DNA of 64,000 nt from G963675935 sp963675935 (GTDB taxonomy: Bacteria; Planctomycetota; Planctomycetia; Pirellulales; Thermoguttaceae): NCBI GenBank assembly GCA_963675935.2, contig CAXXPV010000007.1, positions 222,799 through 286,798 on the forward strand, in the 5' to 3' direction. Under the pieces are notes generated by a model. The model saw only the letters and a program-made list of their open reading frames with translations. It was not told where the DNA came from and did not search any database. A program made the translations under genes and the position numbers. Of this stretch, positions 35,701 through 44,588 are shown one piece after another (position 1 is the stretch's first letter; each line of letters begins with the position of its first letter).

Positions 35701-38700
35701 CCACCATGCCATCGGAATAATGGATGGGATCATCGGAATAATCCTGGTTTCTTCCGGACGTCAACAGTGATGACGAGACGAAATTGAGCGTATAGGCGAT
35801 GAACGAGTGGAAAACGCTCCCGGAATTGGGGTATTGGGAAGGATCTCCAGTGAAGACTGAGTCGCCATCGCTCGACGCCAATGCGCGAGGCCCTGCCGCA
35901 GCCGAAAGACTGGATGAGCTTGTCGCGAGCATTGCAGCGTCAGCCCCTCTCGTAATTACTTGATATACTTTGACCTCGCCGCTTGAGGTTACTTCCGGCA
36001 CCGTGCCGTCCGTAATGAGACCTTGGACCGATTGCAGCGAAGCCCCCAATTTCGATCCTGCGTAGATCGCGCTTGTATTCAAGGAGAATCCCGATGTCAA
36101 TTCCGAACCGTCGGAATCGAGTGTCACGGATCCAATTTGATACCATCCGGAAGCATCCGGCAGATCCAGAGTCGTTGTGAGGGAACTATCGTAGATTTCA
36201 CGTCCGCCATCTGCGTTCGTTACAGCAATTCGCAAGTAGCACGACTCGTTGGGCAACAATCCGCCTACAATGGCGCCATTGTCTGTGGATTCGATGTCCG
36301 TGATCGAGGAATACGTCACGCCATCAGAAGATAATTCTATGCTGTACGTTGTTCCAGGATCGAACGTGTTCCACATGAGACGTAATTCCGTTCCTGACAC
36401 CGGTTCAATTGTCCCCGAAATGACTGCGGATCCGGTATTTAGCACAGCGGATCCTTTTGCCAGGAATGTGCCCGTGTTGGTCCATTCGCCGGCCAGTGTC
36501 AGCGTCCCTGTATCCGTCGGAAATGTGCCGGCTTGTATGGCTCCCGTATTTGTTTGAAGATTATCGATCGTTAGCATGCCCGTGCCGCTCGTTCTAAGCA
36601 TTCCGCTGTTGGTCAATGGCAGCCTAACCGTCAATGTGTCGGAAACGGAATCGCCCAGAATCGTCCCTTGATTGACTAGGTTGTCGCCGGTGTAGGTTCC
36701 TCTGATGAATCCCTCGCCGCGAAGAGTCACGCCCGACCCGACCGTCAACGTTGCGGGAGACGAACTACTTGCGCCTGCCACGGCTACGGAATTGGAATCC
36801 ATCAAAACAATCTCACCGGTTCCGGTCAGATTTTGGGTTCCGGAAAACGTAACGCTGGCGCTTGCGCGTTGAGGGAGGCTGATCGTGCCATTGAGCGTCA
36901 ACCCATTCTTTACGGTTAGATGTGCGGCGCTGAGATAGATAAGATTGGCATCAAGGGTTACCCCGTCCAGTGTAGATTCACCCGATTGCAGCCGCATTTC
37001 TGCTCCGCCGTCGGCGGTTACCGTTCCTCCGATAATCGTGCCGGCAAGATTCCATGACCCGGTGTTAGTGTTTAGATTCAGCGTGCTGTTCGTATTGGTC
37101 AAAGTTCCCGTCAGATTCACCGTGCCGGTGGTGTAGGCAAAAGTCCCAATTCCCGCCGTTGGAAAAGTGCCCCCGAGATTGAGCGTGCCGCCGTTGACCT
37201 GTAAGGTTCCGCTCGTGTTTGACCAATTGTTGGTCAATGTCAACGCCCCCGTATCGGCGAGAATGGTTCCTCCATTGACGAAAATATCATTGGTGTAATA
37301 GCCTCCGATAGACCCTGTTCCATGAATGGTGATGCCCGACCCCACTGTCAATGTCGCTGGTGTTGAGCTATCGATTCCCATGGCGTAAACGACATTGCTG
37401 GTATTGCGCAAGTAGATCTGGCCCGTGCCAGTCAGGCTTTGGGTTCCCTGGAAATCCACCAAGGTGGCCGCCGAACTGTTGGGCAAAGTAAGTGTGCCGT
37501 TGAGGGCCAGCCCGTTCTTAACGGTCAAAGTCGAACCGCTCAGACTAGCCATATTTGCATCAAGCGTTACGCCGTCCAATACGCAATTTGCCCCTGAGGC
37601 TCGCAACCATGTACCGCTGCCCGCGGCAACAACGCCGCCTAGAATCGATCCGGTAAGAGTCCATACCCCCGTGTTGCTACCCAAGTTCAAGGTGCTGCCG
37701 GTGTTCGTCAACGTTCCGGTAAGATTCACCGTGCCGGCAGTGTAATTGAAAGTTCCCACTCCAGACGTTGTGAAAGCACCTCCGAGATTGAGCGCGCCGC
37801 CGTTGACTGTAATGGTTCCCGTGTTGTTGGACCACGTCCCGCCCAAATTCATATTTCCCGCATACGCGATAAGCGAACCGACGTTCGACCAATTGCCGCC
37901 GAGCGCCAGCGTGCCGGTATCACTGGAATTTGTTCCAGCTTGTATGGTTCCATCGTTAGTTTGAAGATTGCTGACTGTCAAACTACCAGTTCCGCTGGTT
38001 CTCAATGTGCCGCTATTGCTCAACGGAAGAGAAAATCTCAGCGTCCCCGCGCTAGAGTCGCCGATAATCGTTCCTTGATTGACTATATTGTCGCCTGTGT
38101 ATTTGGGACTGATAATTCCCTTGCCACGAATGGTGACGCCCGACCCTACCGTCAACGTCGCAGGCAATGAGCTGATCCCTTGTACGCATACAGCAGTGGT
38201 TGCTGTATTACCGGCGATATTGATCTGGCCTGTGCCAATCAGATTCTGACTTCCCAAGAAAGTAATGGTGGAACTTGCAATAAGCATGCTGATCGTGCTA
38301 TTGAGAGTCAGCCCGTTCTTCACGGTCAAATAGGCTGCGCCTAGATAGGTAAGATTGGCATCAAGGGTCACCCCGTCCAATATGCCGTAGGCGCTCGATT
38401 GCAGCCGCATTTCTGCTCCGCCGTCGGCGGTTACCGTTCCTCCGATAATCGTGCCGGCAAGATTCCATGACCCGGTGTTAGTGTTTAGATTCAGCGTGCT
38501 GTTCGTATTGGTCAAAGTTCCCGTCAGATTCACCGTGCCGGTGGTGTAGGCAAAAGTCCCAATTCCCGCCGTTGGAAAAGTGCCCCCGAGATTGAGCGTG
38601 CCGCCGTTGACCTGTAAGGTTCCGCTCGTGTTTGACCAATTGTTGGTCAATGTCAACGCCCCCGTATCGGCGAGAATGGTTCCTCCATTGACGAAAATAT

Positions 38701-41700
38701 CATTGGTGTAATAGCCTCCGATAGACCCTGTTCCATGAATGGTGATGCCCGACCCCACTGTCAATGTCGCTGGTGTTGAGCTATCGATTCCCATGGCGTA
38801 AACGACATTGCTGGTATTGCGCAAGTAGATCTGGCCCGTGCCAGTCAGGCTTTGGGTTCCCTGGAAATCCACCAAGGTGGCCGCCGAACTGTTGGGCAAA
38901 GTAAGTGTGCCGTTGAGGGCCAGCCCGTTCTTAACGGTCAAAGTCGAACCGCTCAGACTAGCCATATTTGCATCAAGCGTTACGCCGTCCAATACGCAAT
39001 TTGCCCCTGAGGCTCGCAACCATGTACCGCTGCCCGCGGCAACAACGCCGCCTAGAATCGATCCGGTAAGAGTCCATACCCCCGTGTTGCTACCCAAGTT
39101 CAAGGTGCTGCCGGTGTTCGTCAACGTTCCGGTAAGATTCACCGTGCCGGCAGTGTAATTGAAAGTTCCCACTCCAGACGTTGTGAAAGCACCTCCGAGA
39201 TTGAGCGCGCCGCCGTTGACTGTAATGGTTCCCGTGTTGTTGGACCACGTCCCGCCCAAATTCATATTTCCCGCATACGCGATAAGCGAACCGACGTTCG
39301 ACCAATTGCCGCCGAGCGCCAGCGTGCCGGTATCACTGGAATTTGTTCCAGCTTGTATGGTTCCATCGTTAGTTTGAAGATTGCTGACTGTCAAACTACC
39401 AGTTCCGCTGGTTCTCAATGTGCCGCTATTGCTCAACGGAAGAGAAAATCTCAGCGTCCCCGCGCTAGAGTCGCCGATAATCGTTCCTTGATTGACTATA
39501 TTGTCGCCTGTGTATTTGGGACTGATAATTCCCTTGCCACGAATGGTGACGCCCGACCCTACCGTCAACGTCGCAGGCAATGAGCTGATCCCTTGTACGC
39601 ATACAGCAGTGGTTGCTGTATTACCGGCGATATTGATCTGGCCTGTGCCAATCAGATTCTGACTTCCCAAGAAAGTAATGGTGGAACTTGCAATAAGCAT
39701 GCTGATCGTGCTATTGAGAGTCAGCCCGTTCTTCACGGTCAAATAGGCTGCGCCTAGATAGGTAAGATTGGCATCAAGGGTCACCCCGTCCAATATGCCG
39801 TAGGCGCTCGATTGCAGCCGCATTTCTGCTCCGCCGTCGGCGGTTACCGTTCCTCCGATAATCGTGCCGGCAAGATTCCATGACCCGGTGTTAGTGTTTA
39901 GATTCAGCGTGCTGTTCGTATTGGTCAAAGTTCCCGTCAGATTCACCGTGCCGGTGGTGTAGGCAAAAGTCCCAATTCCCGCCGTTGGAAAAGTGCCCCC
40001 GAGATTGAGCGTGCCGCCGTTGACCTGTAAGGTTCCGCTCGTGTTTGACCAATTGTTGGTCAATGTCAACGCCCCCGTATCGGCGAGAATGGTTCCTCCA
40101 TTGACGAAAATATCATTGGTGTAATAGCCTCCGATAGACCCTGTTCCATGAATGGTGATGCCCGACCCCACTGTCAATGTCGCTGGTGTTGAGCTATCGA
40201 TTCCCATGGCGTAAACGACATTGCTGGTATTGCGCAAGTAGATCTGGCCCGTGCCAGTCAGGCTTTGGGTTCCCTGGAAATCCACCAAGGTGGCCGCCGA
40301 ACTGTTGGGCAAAGTAAGTGTGCCGTTGAGGGCCAGCCCGTTCTTAACGGTCAAAGTCGAACCGCTCAGACTAGCCATATTTGCATCAAGCGTTACGCCG
40401 TCCAATACGCAATTTGCCCCTGAGGCTCGCAACCATGTACCGCTGCCCGCGGCAACAACGCCGCCTAGAATCGATCCGGTAAGAGTCCATACCCCCGTGT
40501 TGCTACCCAAGTTCAAGGTGCTGCCGGTGTTCGTCAACGTTCCGGTAAGATTCACCGTGCCGGCAGTGTAATTGAAAGTTCCCACTCCAGACGTTGTGAA
40601 AGCACCTCCGAGATTGAGCGCGCCGCCGTTGACTGTAATGGTTCCCGTGTTGTTGGACCACGTCCCGCCCAAATTCATATTTCCCGCATACGCGATAAGC
40701 GAACCGACGTTCGACCAATTGCCGCCGAGCGCCAGCGTGCCGGTATCACTGGAATTTGTTCCAGCTTGTATGGTTCCATCGTTAGTTTGAAGATTGCTGA
40801 CTGTCAAACTACCAGTTCCGCTGGTTCTCAATGTGCCGCTATTGCTCAACGGAAGAGAAAATCTCAGCGTCCCCGCGCTAGAGTCGCCGATAATCGTTCC
40901 TTGATTGACTATATTGTCGCCTGTGTATTTGGGACTGATAATTCCCTTGCCACGAATGGTGACGCCCGACCCTACCGTCAACGTCGCAGGCAATGAGCTG
41001 ATCCCTTGTACGCATACAGCAGTGGTTGCTGTATTACCGGCGATATTGATCTGGCCTGTGCCAATCAGATTCTGACTTCCCAAGAAAGTAATGGTGGAAC
41101 TTGCAATAAGCATGCTGATCGTGCTATTGAGAGTCAGCCCGTTCTTCACGGTCAAATAGGCTGCGCCTAGATAGGTAAGATTGGCATCAAGGGTCACCCC
41201 GTCCAATATGCCGTAGGCGCTCGATTGCAGCCGCATTTCTGCTCCGCCGTCGGCGGTTACCGTTCCTCCGATAATCGTGCCGGCAAGATTCCATGTCCCG
41301 GTGCTGCCAAGGCTAATTGTACTATTTGTATTGGTCAACGTACCCGTAAGGTTCAGCGTGCCGGTTTCAAATGTCGAACCTCCGCTGTAGGTGTTTGTGC
41401 CGGAGAGTGTCAATGTGCCCGCGCCAGTCTTTCTAAGCGAACCTGTGCCGGCAATGGTGCTTGATATCGAGGTGTTTCCCGCGCCGCCGATCGTTAGCAT
41501 GCCGCCATCGCTAACACTACCAGTCGCGATGGTAAGTGTCTTTCCGCTTGTGACGGCGTCGATTTCGCCGCCGCCAGCATTGACTGTGAATCCTCGTGTA
41601 AAGCTCGCATTATTACCGATATAGGCGAATACCCCTTGATGAGACCCGTCGCCAAGGACGATGGAAGTTGTGGCGCTGCCTAAATTCCCTCCACTGGCGA

Positions 41701-42958
41701 TGTTGTTGACGCTCAACGTACCTTGGCTGATGCGGGTTATGCCCGTGTATGTGTTGCTGCCTGAAAGAGTCAATGTGCCTACGCCAAGTTTTGTAAGACC
41801 AAAGGAACCACTGATTGGGTATTCGTAAACGAAAGGAGCAGTCGCACTTGTTGTATCAAATCCCAATGATGAGCCGCTGCTAAAGGTAGCGTTCGAAAGC
41901 AGTGTTTGGATGTTGGCGGCCGACCACTCCCCCGTGCCGCCGACATTAACGCCAAACGCGCCCCCGCTGTTTACGACAACTCGACCCGCAATATTGTAAC
42001 CGGGAATCGCATTTATACTCTTTGCCTCGACAGTGCCATTATTTATCGTGGTCCCGCCGCTGTAGGTATTTGTGCCATTTAGCGTCAACAGGCCGGCACC
42101 GAGTTTTGTTACGGTCAGATTATTTTGATTTGCTCCGGGGCCGCCAAGGATTCCATTAAATGTATCTGTATCGCTTATATTGAGCGTCAAAGTTGCATTC
42201 GTCGATCCGCCGCCGACCACGCGGTTGGACCCGCCAGTTCCCAGTGTGGCCAAGCCGGCTAACGTCTGATGGTACGATGTGGTTCCGTTGCCCAGTTGCA
42301 GCACACCGCTGTCACCGCCGAAACCAAGAGTAACAGCAGTCGTAGTTGGCAATCGGTCATTGCCGCCCGAAATAGCGAGAGTTCCATTATGAATCGCCGT
42401 TTCACCCGTATATGTATTTACAGCGGAAAGGACCAAAGTGCCGGCGCCGGCCTTCGTCAAAGGATTGTTGCCGGAGAGGATACCGGACAGTGAAAGCGAT
42501 TCGGATTCGACAACGTTGATGATTAGTGTCCCGCCCATCGTAACGTTTGCCGAAATCACCGAATCGGTGACGCCAGCATCTACGGTGATGCCGTTAGTCA
42601 ATGTTAGGGCATTTCCAGCCAACGAAAAATTGCTGCCGGAAAACTCGATCAAGGCAAATGACGTGCCTTCGGTAAAATCGTTCGTCGTTGCCGTCCGTGT
42701 CGAGCCGGAAAAGACGAGCGAATCATTGGCAACCGGCGCGACATCGTTGGCCCAGTTGGCTGCCGTGGACCACTTGTTGTCGCTTCCACCGCCGTCCCAT
42801 GTGCAAACCGACAACAGCGCTCGCTCTTCGAGTGGTTCAAACCTGAACGATCGCCCTTGGCCGCATTTGGCGGAACAGCAATCTTTTTTGCGCACCTTTT
42901 TATGATTTCCAAATCCCAAGGATTCTCGGATGCTTTCCCAAAAAGAGTGCTTTTGCAT
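29792..42958 (-). CDS. Giant beta-helix / Rhs-YD-repeat polymorphic toxin
   Basis: The ATG at 42958 has GGAAGG upstream and gives about 4,388 residues; the TTG at 43054 is less likely. Near residue 40 is the planctomycete surface-protein motif FEPLEERALLSV. Residues ~80-2,180 are autotransporter-type beta-strand repeats (TYTGETAIHNGTLAISGG, TLTLSGTNTYSGGTTI), including three identical 471-residue blocks. A fibronectin-III-like segment (~2,180-2,260) precedes an Rhs/YD-repeat region (~2,840-4,075; TYAYDAMGNLVSVTDDLG) that ends in the Rhs hallmark NPALGKFVSVDPSG. The last ~280 residues are a variable tip with a hydrophobic stretch (GIGLFLGGEALLGVGEGAAL) and a soluble end (ELRAEQEAFTAGRLMEGNPV), presumably the toxin. 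Contact-dependent killing of neighbours is inferred. A sigma factor gene lies just upstream. Confidence 0.9.
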   Translation of the reverse strand: MQKHSFWESIRESLGFGNHKKVRKKDCCSAKCGQGRSFRFEPLEERALLSVCTWDGGGSDNKWSTAANWANDVAPVANDSLVFSGSTRTATTNDFTEGTSFALIEFSGSNFSLAGNALTLTNGITVDAGVTDSVISANVTMGGTLIINVVESESLSLSGILSGNNPLTKAGAGTLVLSAVNTYTGETAIHNGTLAISGGNDRLPTTTAVTLGFGGDSGVLQLGNGTTSYHQTLAGLATLGTGGSNRVVGGGSTNATLTLNISDTDTFNGILGGPGANQNNLTVTKLGAGLLTLNGTNTYSGGTTINNGTVEAKSINAIPGYNIAGRVVVNSGGAFGVNVGGTGEWSAANIQTLLSNATFSSGSSLGFDTTSATAPFVYEYPISGSFGLTKLGVGTLTLSGSNTYTGITRISQGTLSVNNIASGGNLGSATTSIVLGDGSHQGVFAYIGNNASFTRGFTVNAGGGEIDAVTSGKTLTIATGSVSDGGMLTIGGAGNTSISSTIAGTGSLRKTGAGTLTLSGTNTYSGGSTFETGTLNLTGTLTNTNSTISLGSTGTWNLAGTIIGGTVTADGGAEMRLQSSAYGILDGVTLDANLTYLGAAYLTVKNGLTLNSTISMLIASSTITFLGSQNLIGTGQINIAGNTATTAVCVQGISSLPATLTVGSGVTIRGKGIISPKYTGDNIVNQGTIIGDSSAGTLRFSLPLSNSGTLRTSGTGSLTVSNLQTNDGTIQAGTNSSDTGTLALGGNWSNVGSLIAYAGNMNLGGTWSNNTGTITVNGGALNLGGAFTTSGVGTFNYTAGTVNLTGTLTNTGSTLNLGSNTGVWTLTGSILGGVVAAGSGTWLRASGANCVLDGVTLDANMASLSGSTLTVKNGLALNGTLTLPNSSAATLVDFQGTQSLTGTGQIYLRNTSNVVYAMGIDSSTPATLTVGSGITIHGTGSIGGYYTNDIFVNGGTILADTGALTLTNNWSNTSGTLQVNGGTLNLGGTFPTAGIGTFAYTTGTVNLTGTLTNTNSTLNLNTNTGSWNLAGTIIGGTVTADGGAEMRLQSSAYGILDGVTLDANLTYLGAAYLTVKNGLTLNSTISMLIASSTITFLGSQNLIGTGQINIAGNTATTAVCVQGISSLPATLTVGSGVTIRGKGIISPKYTGDNIVNQGTIIGDSSAGTLRFSLPLSNSGTLRTSGTGSLTVSNLQTNDGTIQAGTNSSDTGTLALGGNWSNVGSLIAYAGNMNLGGTWSNNTGTITVNGGALNLGGAFTTSGVGTFNYTAGTVNLTGTLTNTGSTLNLGSNTGVWTLTGSILGGVVAAGSGTWLRASGANCVLDGVTLDANMASLSGSTLTVKNGLALNGTLTLPNSSAATLVDFQGTQSLTGTGQIYLRNTSNVVYAMGIDSSTPATLTVGSGITIHGTGSIGGYYTNDIFVNGGTILADTGALTLTNNWSNTSGTLQVNGGTLNLGGTFPTAGIGTFAYTTGTVNLTGTLTNTNSTLNLNTNTGSWNLAGTIIGGTVTADGGAEMRLQSSAYGILDGVTLDANLTYLGAAYLTVKNGLTLNSTISMLIASSTITFLGSQNLIGTGQINIAGNTATTAVCVQGISSLPATLTVGSGVTIRGKGIISPKYTGDNIVNQGTIIGDSSAGTLRFSLPLSNSGTLRTSGTGSLTVSNLQTNDGTIQAGTNSSDTGTLALGGNWSNVGSLIAYAGNMNLGGTWSNNTGTITVNGGALNLGGAFTTSGVGTFNYTAGTVNLTGTLTNTGSTLNLGSNTGVWTLTGSILGGVVAAGSGTWLRASGANCVLDGVTLDANMASLSGSTLTVKNGLALNGTLTLPNSSAATLVDFQGTQSLTGTGQIYLRNTSNVVYAMGIDSSTPATLTVGSGITIHGTGSIGGYYTNDIFVNGGTILADTGALTLTNNWSNTSGTLQVNGGTLNLGGTFPTAGIGTFAYTTGTVNLTGTLTNTNSTLNLNTNTGSWNLAGTIIGGTVTADGGAEMRLQSGESTLDGVTLDANLIYLSAAHLTVKNGLTLNGTISLPQRASASVTFSGTQNLTGTGEIVLMDSNSVAVAGASSSSPATLTVGSGVTLRGEGFIRGTYTGDNLVNQGTILGDSVSDTLTVRLPLTNSGMLRTSGTGMLTIDNLQTNTGAIQAGTFPTDTGTLTLAGEWTNTGTFLAKGSAVLNTGSAVISGTIEPVSGTELRLMWNTFDPGTTYSIELSSDGVTYSSITDIESTDNGAIVGGLLPNESCYLRIAVTNADGGREIYDSSLTTTLDLPDASGWYQIGSVTLDSDGSELTSGFSLNTSAIYAGSKLGASLQSVQGLITDGTVPEVTSSGEVKVYQVITRGADAAMLATSSSSLSAAAGPRALASSDGDSVFTGDPSQYPNSGSVFHSFIAYTLNFVSSSLLTSGRNQDYSDDPIHYSDGMVDYQVTDLTSINSATGLSHKLSWSNNNQLSVNNRNGSGWIDESLPTIQRTNGNSAITVVFSGTNTVTFKLMNSQYVPTTYVSDALINDAVNHEVIWSDIEGNQIHFYDFSSSTPAGRRGTFKSRISAGGVQSYVSSWTASDAIQEVRCQNASGNDIESWLYSYLPDTDVNAGLVSGIQLCQPDGQGGWTVVQSVEYDYYDEVAYDGSDPSVNKYQGNPHDLKTVSIKDQAGNVLSVNYFCYYGERRPTGIVVPDHYVCPINSIGGSSLGRVVYHGGSDYSGAYPGGLKYVFDDASFQRLSAAVADPFAVDANLAPYAQQYFKYDLSYRCTQHDIQATGNAASQGVGTFTYAYYDNPSLTGNAANNNTWQYKTVETLPDGNQNIIYCNRMGEVMLKVFNDIADPANPALSSQQWLSFYKYDDQGRPILEASSSAITGYDESNGGLLVSINGNYQYLADNAGSIFTTEYYTTTTASATVAGGVAGYVYQTKVQEGELGTPILQESKSYFKKSSNGRTNVIVASDTVYRNTDGTGAATTSYAYTWFANTVGIQSIVESLPAVSDQLNGTGSSDTLTVFCNRYGQPIWTKDADGYIAYIEYDDITRAAVKIINDVNTANTSNFTDLPAGWATIAGAGLDLTTTREVDALGRTVKQTDPNGSITYIVYDDVNREVRTYAGWNSTTHNITGAITLYRKDIDGNYTETISYVWNDAAGVPVDASNRPTGAESLTDSRTAIQSLSRSLMNSAGQVVQILQYIDLTGLTYSTARTFGAKNVNYFEIDYTYGFWGNRTGVTDALGNTTTYAHAANGWLDHVTDDLGNVTRYAYDADGNVIGVTDALGNTTAYDYDLLGRCISVTDALNHTATSVYDNVGNLLSTTDARGNVTTKVYDARGRLYTVTDDLGNTTSYTYDARDHVVAVTDDLGNTTNYTYNGHGKLASVTDALSHTTNYGYDDCGNLTMETDALNNATAYAYDDLSRRISATDDLGNVTTYAYDAMGNLVSVTDDLGVVTRYTYDLLGRRTQTIENYVDGVYSSAAPDEDIVTAYAYDAVGNLLSTTDALGNTTEYSYDDLGRRTSMTDALDNVTEYTYDDVGNLLTVTDPLDHVTTYAYDDLGQLLTATDAEGGVITYTYDANGNLLTLTDAEGNTTAYEYDELNRIVEETNESNLTRYYVYNDVGLLVQMTDFNGRVTTYEYDDVYRETEENWLDSSQNVIYTCQSTYDAVGQRVSVQDAAAIYEYEHDDLGRIVEETQTFPDSPTIVLTYDYDDLGRVTETACTVGGTADYVIEYTYDDLGRATSIAQHGLTGGNAVAEKRIDLTYDADGQYATITYYSDLDGGASNLVMTATYAYDDVGQLTGLVYTDASSATIRSFAWTYDDAGRATSHDSDVAAEDVTAYTYDATGQLLTTDYAANTDESYTYDDNGNRMTGNGDTYATGVENQTTGDGTHRYLYDSEGNLVARYVDEDTDGLLDVGDTDVTVYTWDYRNRLTNVSHYSEAGGAASMSVDYVYDAYNRRIVRALDADGAGTGGSATEHYVWDDEKVALDFVDADGAGEVSSPELATRYLWGQAVDQLFAQEAVDDGGPEDVSYPVIDNLHSVRSLVDSAGDITATYRYDSYGNATALAGSLAATRFLYTSQEYDAATGLYYYNVRWYNPALGKFVSVDPSGFNAGDANLYRYVGNGPTNYVDPSGLCGQSRDWLDLYANCFNKIFGSWWSKTAGSTIYETLTDSGLASNDQLSDMSAWEALGWTTAVSVPTGIGLFLGGEALLGVGEGAALFNSFGYWAGAQWYSSAALATSPWTGAALVAGGVYAATNDLEASLQAGLIVLLMFPERATSNLAGWFGKTQAANAPSEAESFAPARPTSPSTPGYWWSGRYSTPASQHGSYQASGGRVFPTLRNSGLKGAELRAEQEAFTAGRLMEGNPVEIVRGQAGEAGLTVFGWNERLADRGAENAIQRAINVYQSTGVKKGQ
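36983..41295. repeat. Three identical 1,413-bp tandem units inside the giant gene
   Basis: The sequence repeats with a period of 1,413 bp (471 codons) from 36,983 to 41,221, plus 74 bp of a fourth unit. I found no differences among the three units by eye. The period keeps the reading frame. Divergence at both edges is abrupt: TTCCATGTCCC at 41,291 in place of TTCCATGACCC. Confidence 0.95.
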
Positions 42959-43161
42959 GAATATGACCTTCCAACCTAAGATCGTTTGATCTTGTCTGAA
43001 AAATAGCGAAGCAACAAAGATTGTGAAATCTGGGTAAAACAGAAAACGCGGCAACTGGCTTTCTTAAGTGCGAAACATCAGCCCTCTATAATAGAGTGGG
43101 GAAAAAAGTGCGAAAATGCCCCTCTAAATTTCGGGGGGTACGTTCGGAATTCCAAAAGTTT

Positions 43162-43935
43162 TTATCGCGGCTTCCTCGACAGTGGGGGACGGACCGTGGA
43201 TTTCAATTCCAGACCGTAGGTTAGTGGTATGTCAAGATCCCCAGCTAATCGCGACCACTTCTGTTTCGTTCTGTCATAGCGGCGTCGGGCGGCCTTGGGA
43301 GTCATCCCCAGCGCGGCGGCAATTTCCTTGAAAGGCTGTCCCAAGAAGAACCGGCGATGGAAGACCTCGTAGCTCTCCGGCGATGTCCGCCGTCGCAGTT
43401 CCGCCAACGCATGATCCAGTTGATTCCATATTTCGTTTAAGATGCACTCGTCGTCCGGTTCCAGGTCCGGCGAGGCCAACGCAAGGCTTTCGATTGGAGA
43501 TGGTTCCTGTGCCAAAGACGGGGCCTCTCGGCGCGCTGTCCGGCCGGCTTGTCGCAATGTCAGACCAACCAACCAGGAAGAGAAGTTGCCTTGGATGTGC
43601 CCGTCCGCCAATTTCGTCAACTGGGCCACGATCTCCATCCAGATTTCTTGGCTGATGTCGTCCGATTCGGAGGCATGGCAAGACATGGCGCTTACGCGCC
43701 CCACCAACGGCTTATACTGGCTGTAGAAACCGTTCCACGCCTGCTCCAGCTTTGGCGCGATCGACTGCCTGTTGCCGAGTCGTTGGAGATAAGCCCGCAC
43801 GTCCGAGATGGTCGTGGGCAAAGGCCCAAAAGGCGGCAGAAAACCTGAAACATCCTGGACCGCAACGACCGTGGCAACCGACGCATAATCAGGCAGGCAC
43901 CATAGAACGATGCTCTCAAGCGGCGCGTTCCTCAC
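43162..43935 (-). CDS. ECF-type RNA polymerase sigma factor
   Basis: The 257-residue protein starts at a GTG at 43935, or further inside; no ATG is near. Region 2 is visible at SDDISQEIWMEIVAQLTKL (~90-110), and region 4 at FFLGQPFKEIAAALGMTPKAARRRYDRTKQKW (~202-234) is a clear helix-turn-helix for the -35 element. The N-terminal ~45 residues are unrelated to sigma domains. It ends 203 bp upstream of the giant toxin gene on the same strand and may direct its transcription; no anti-sigma factor gene is present next to it. Confidence 0.85.
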   Translation of the reverse strand: MRNAPLESIVLWCLPDYASVATVVAVQDVSGFLPPFGPLPTTISDVRAYLQRLGNRQSIAPKLEQAWNGFYSQYKPLVGRVSAMSCHASESDDISQEIWMEIVAQLTKLADGHIQGNFSSWLVGLTLRQAGRTARREAPSLAQEPSPIESLALASPDLEPDDECILNEIWNQLDHALAELRRRTSPESYEVFHRRFFLGQPFKEIAAALGMTPKAARRRYDRTKQKWSRLAGDLDIPLTYGLELKSTVRPPLSRKPR

Positions 43936-44510
43936 AATCTACCCCCATCGTATGTCTTGGGTATGCGAATCAAAGAAGTCGAGAGATAGCGGTAGCGTAT
44001 ATCTGTAATTGCATTTCGCGCCGAAAACCGGACGTGGTATTTTTTGGGAAGCCTCGGGTTATCTCATCAAAGGTTGCCCCATCAAGACGGAGAAGGATGA
44101 CCGTGGACCATCATGGATTATTCGAGACCTTCTGACGTGCTGTGCAGATTGTGTCGGCGGAGTTGTCGGTTTATTGGCATCGGAGCATTCCGTGCCGAAG
44201 GCTCTCTCGACCTCGATTCAATTCGGGGCGGGAGGTTCAGCCGGATGCACTGAAACAGCAAGAAACGGCAACGATGATACAAGACAAGCGCGCATAACCA
44301 CCCCCTCCTCGCGTAACAAGTGATCGCGTGATTGAACGCAAAGAATCTCAACACCAGCATGGCATCGAAGCAGAGTTGCCCGCTTCTGCTGCCCATCAAA
44401 CATAAAACAGGAAGTACCCTACCAAAACTGAAAGTGGCGGTCAAGTTAGCACTTAACAGCTCTCCACACGAGGGGTGTTGCGACTGTTGTGTAACTTGTT
44501 GTGCGGCAAT
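43936..44510. other. Intergenic gap without a recognisable gene
   Basis: Short frames occur on both strands but none has a supported start, codon pattern or family likeness. The gap ends at the GCGGCAAT target of IS66 copy 3. By the matching flank on copy 1, its original right neighbour was base 25,186 onward. Confidence 0.6.
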
Positions 44511-44588
44511 GTGTCCGTCCTGTGAACTACATCTTGCATGGTCTGGTATTCTGGAATCGTGGGGCAAACGATATCCAGGAGGTCAGTC

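Noticed and set aside
36983..41295. CRISPR-like array
   Set aside because: The period is 1,413 bp, units are contiguous without spacers and code in frame for beta-strand repeats. No cas genes are present.
44009..44510. Possible gene in the gap before IS66 copy 3
   Set aside because: Overlapping short frames on both strands, none with a start signal or likeness; one reads into the IS66 end.
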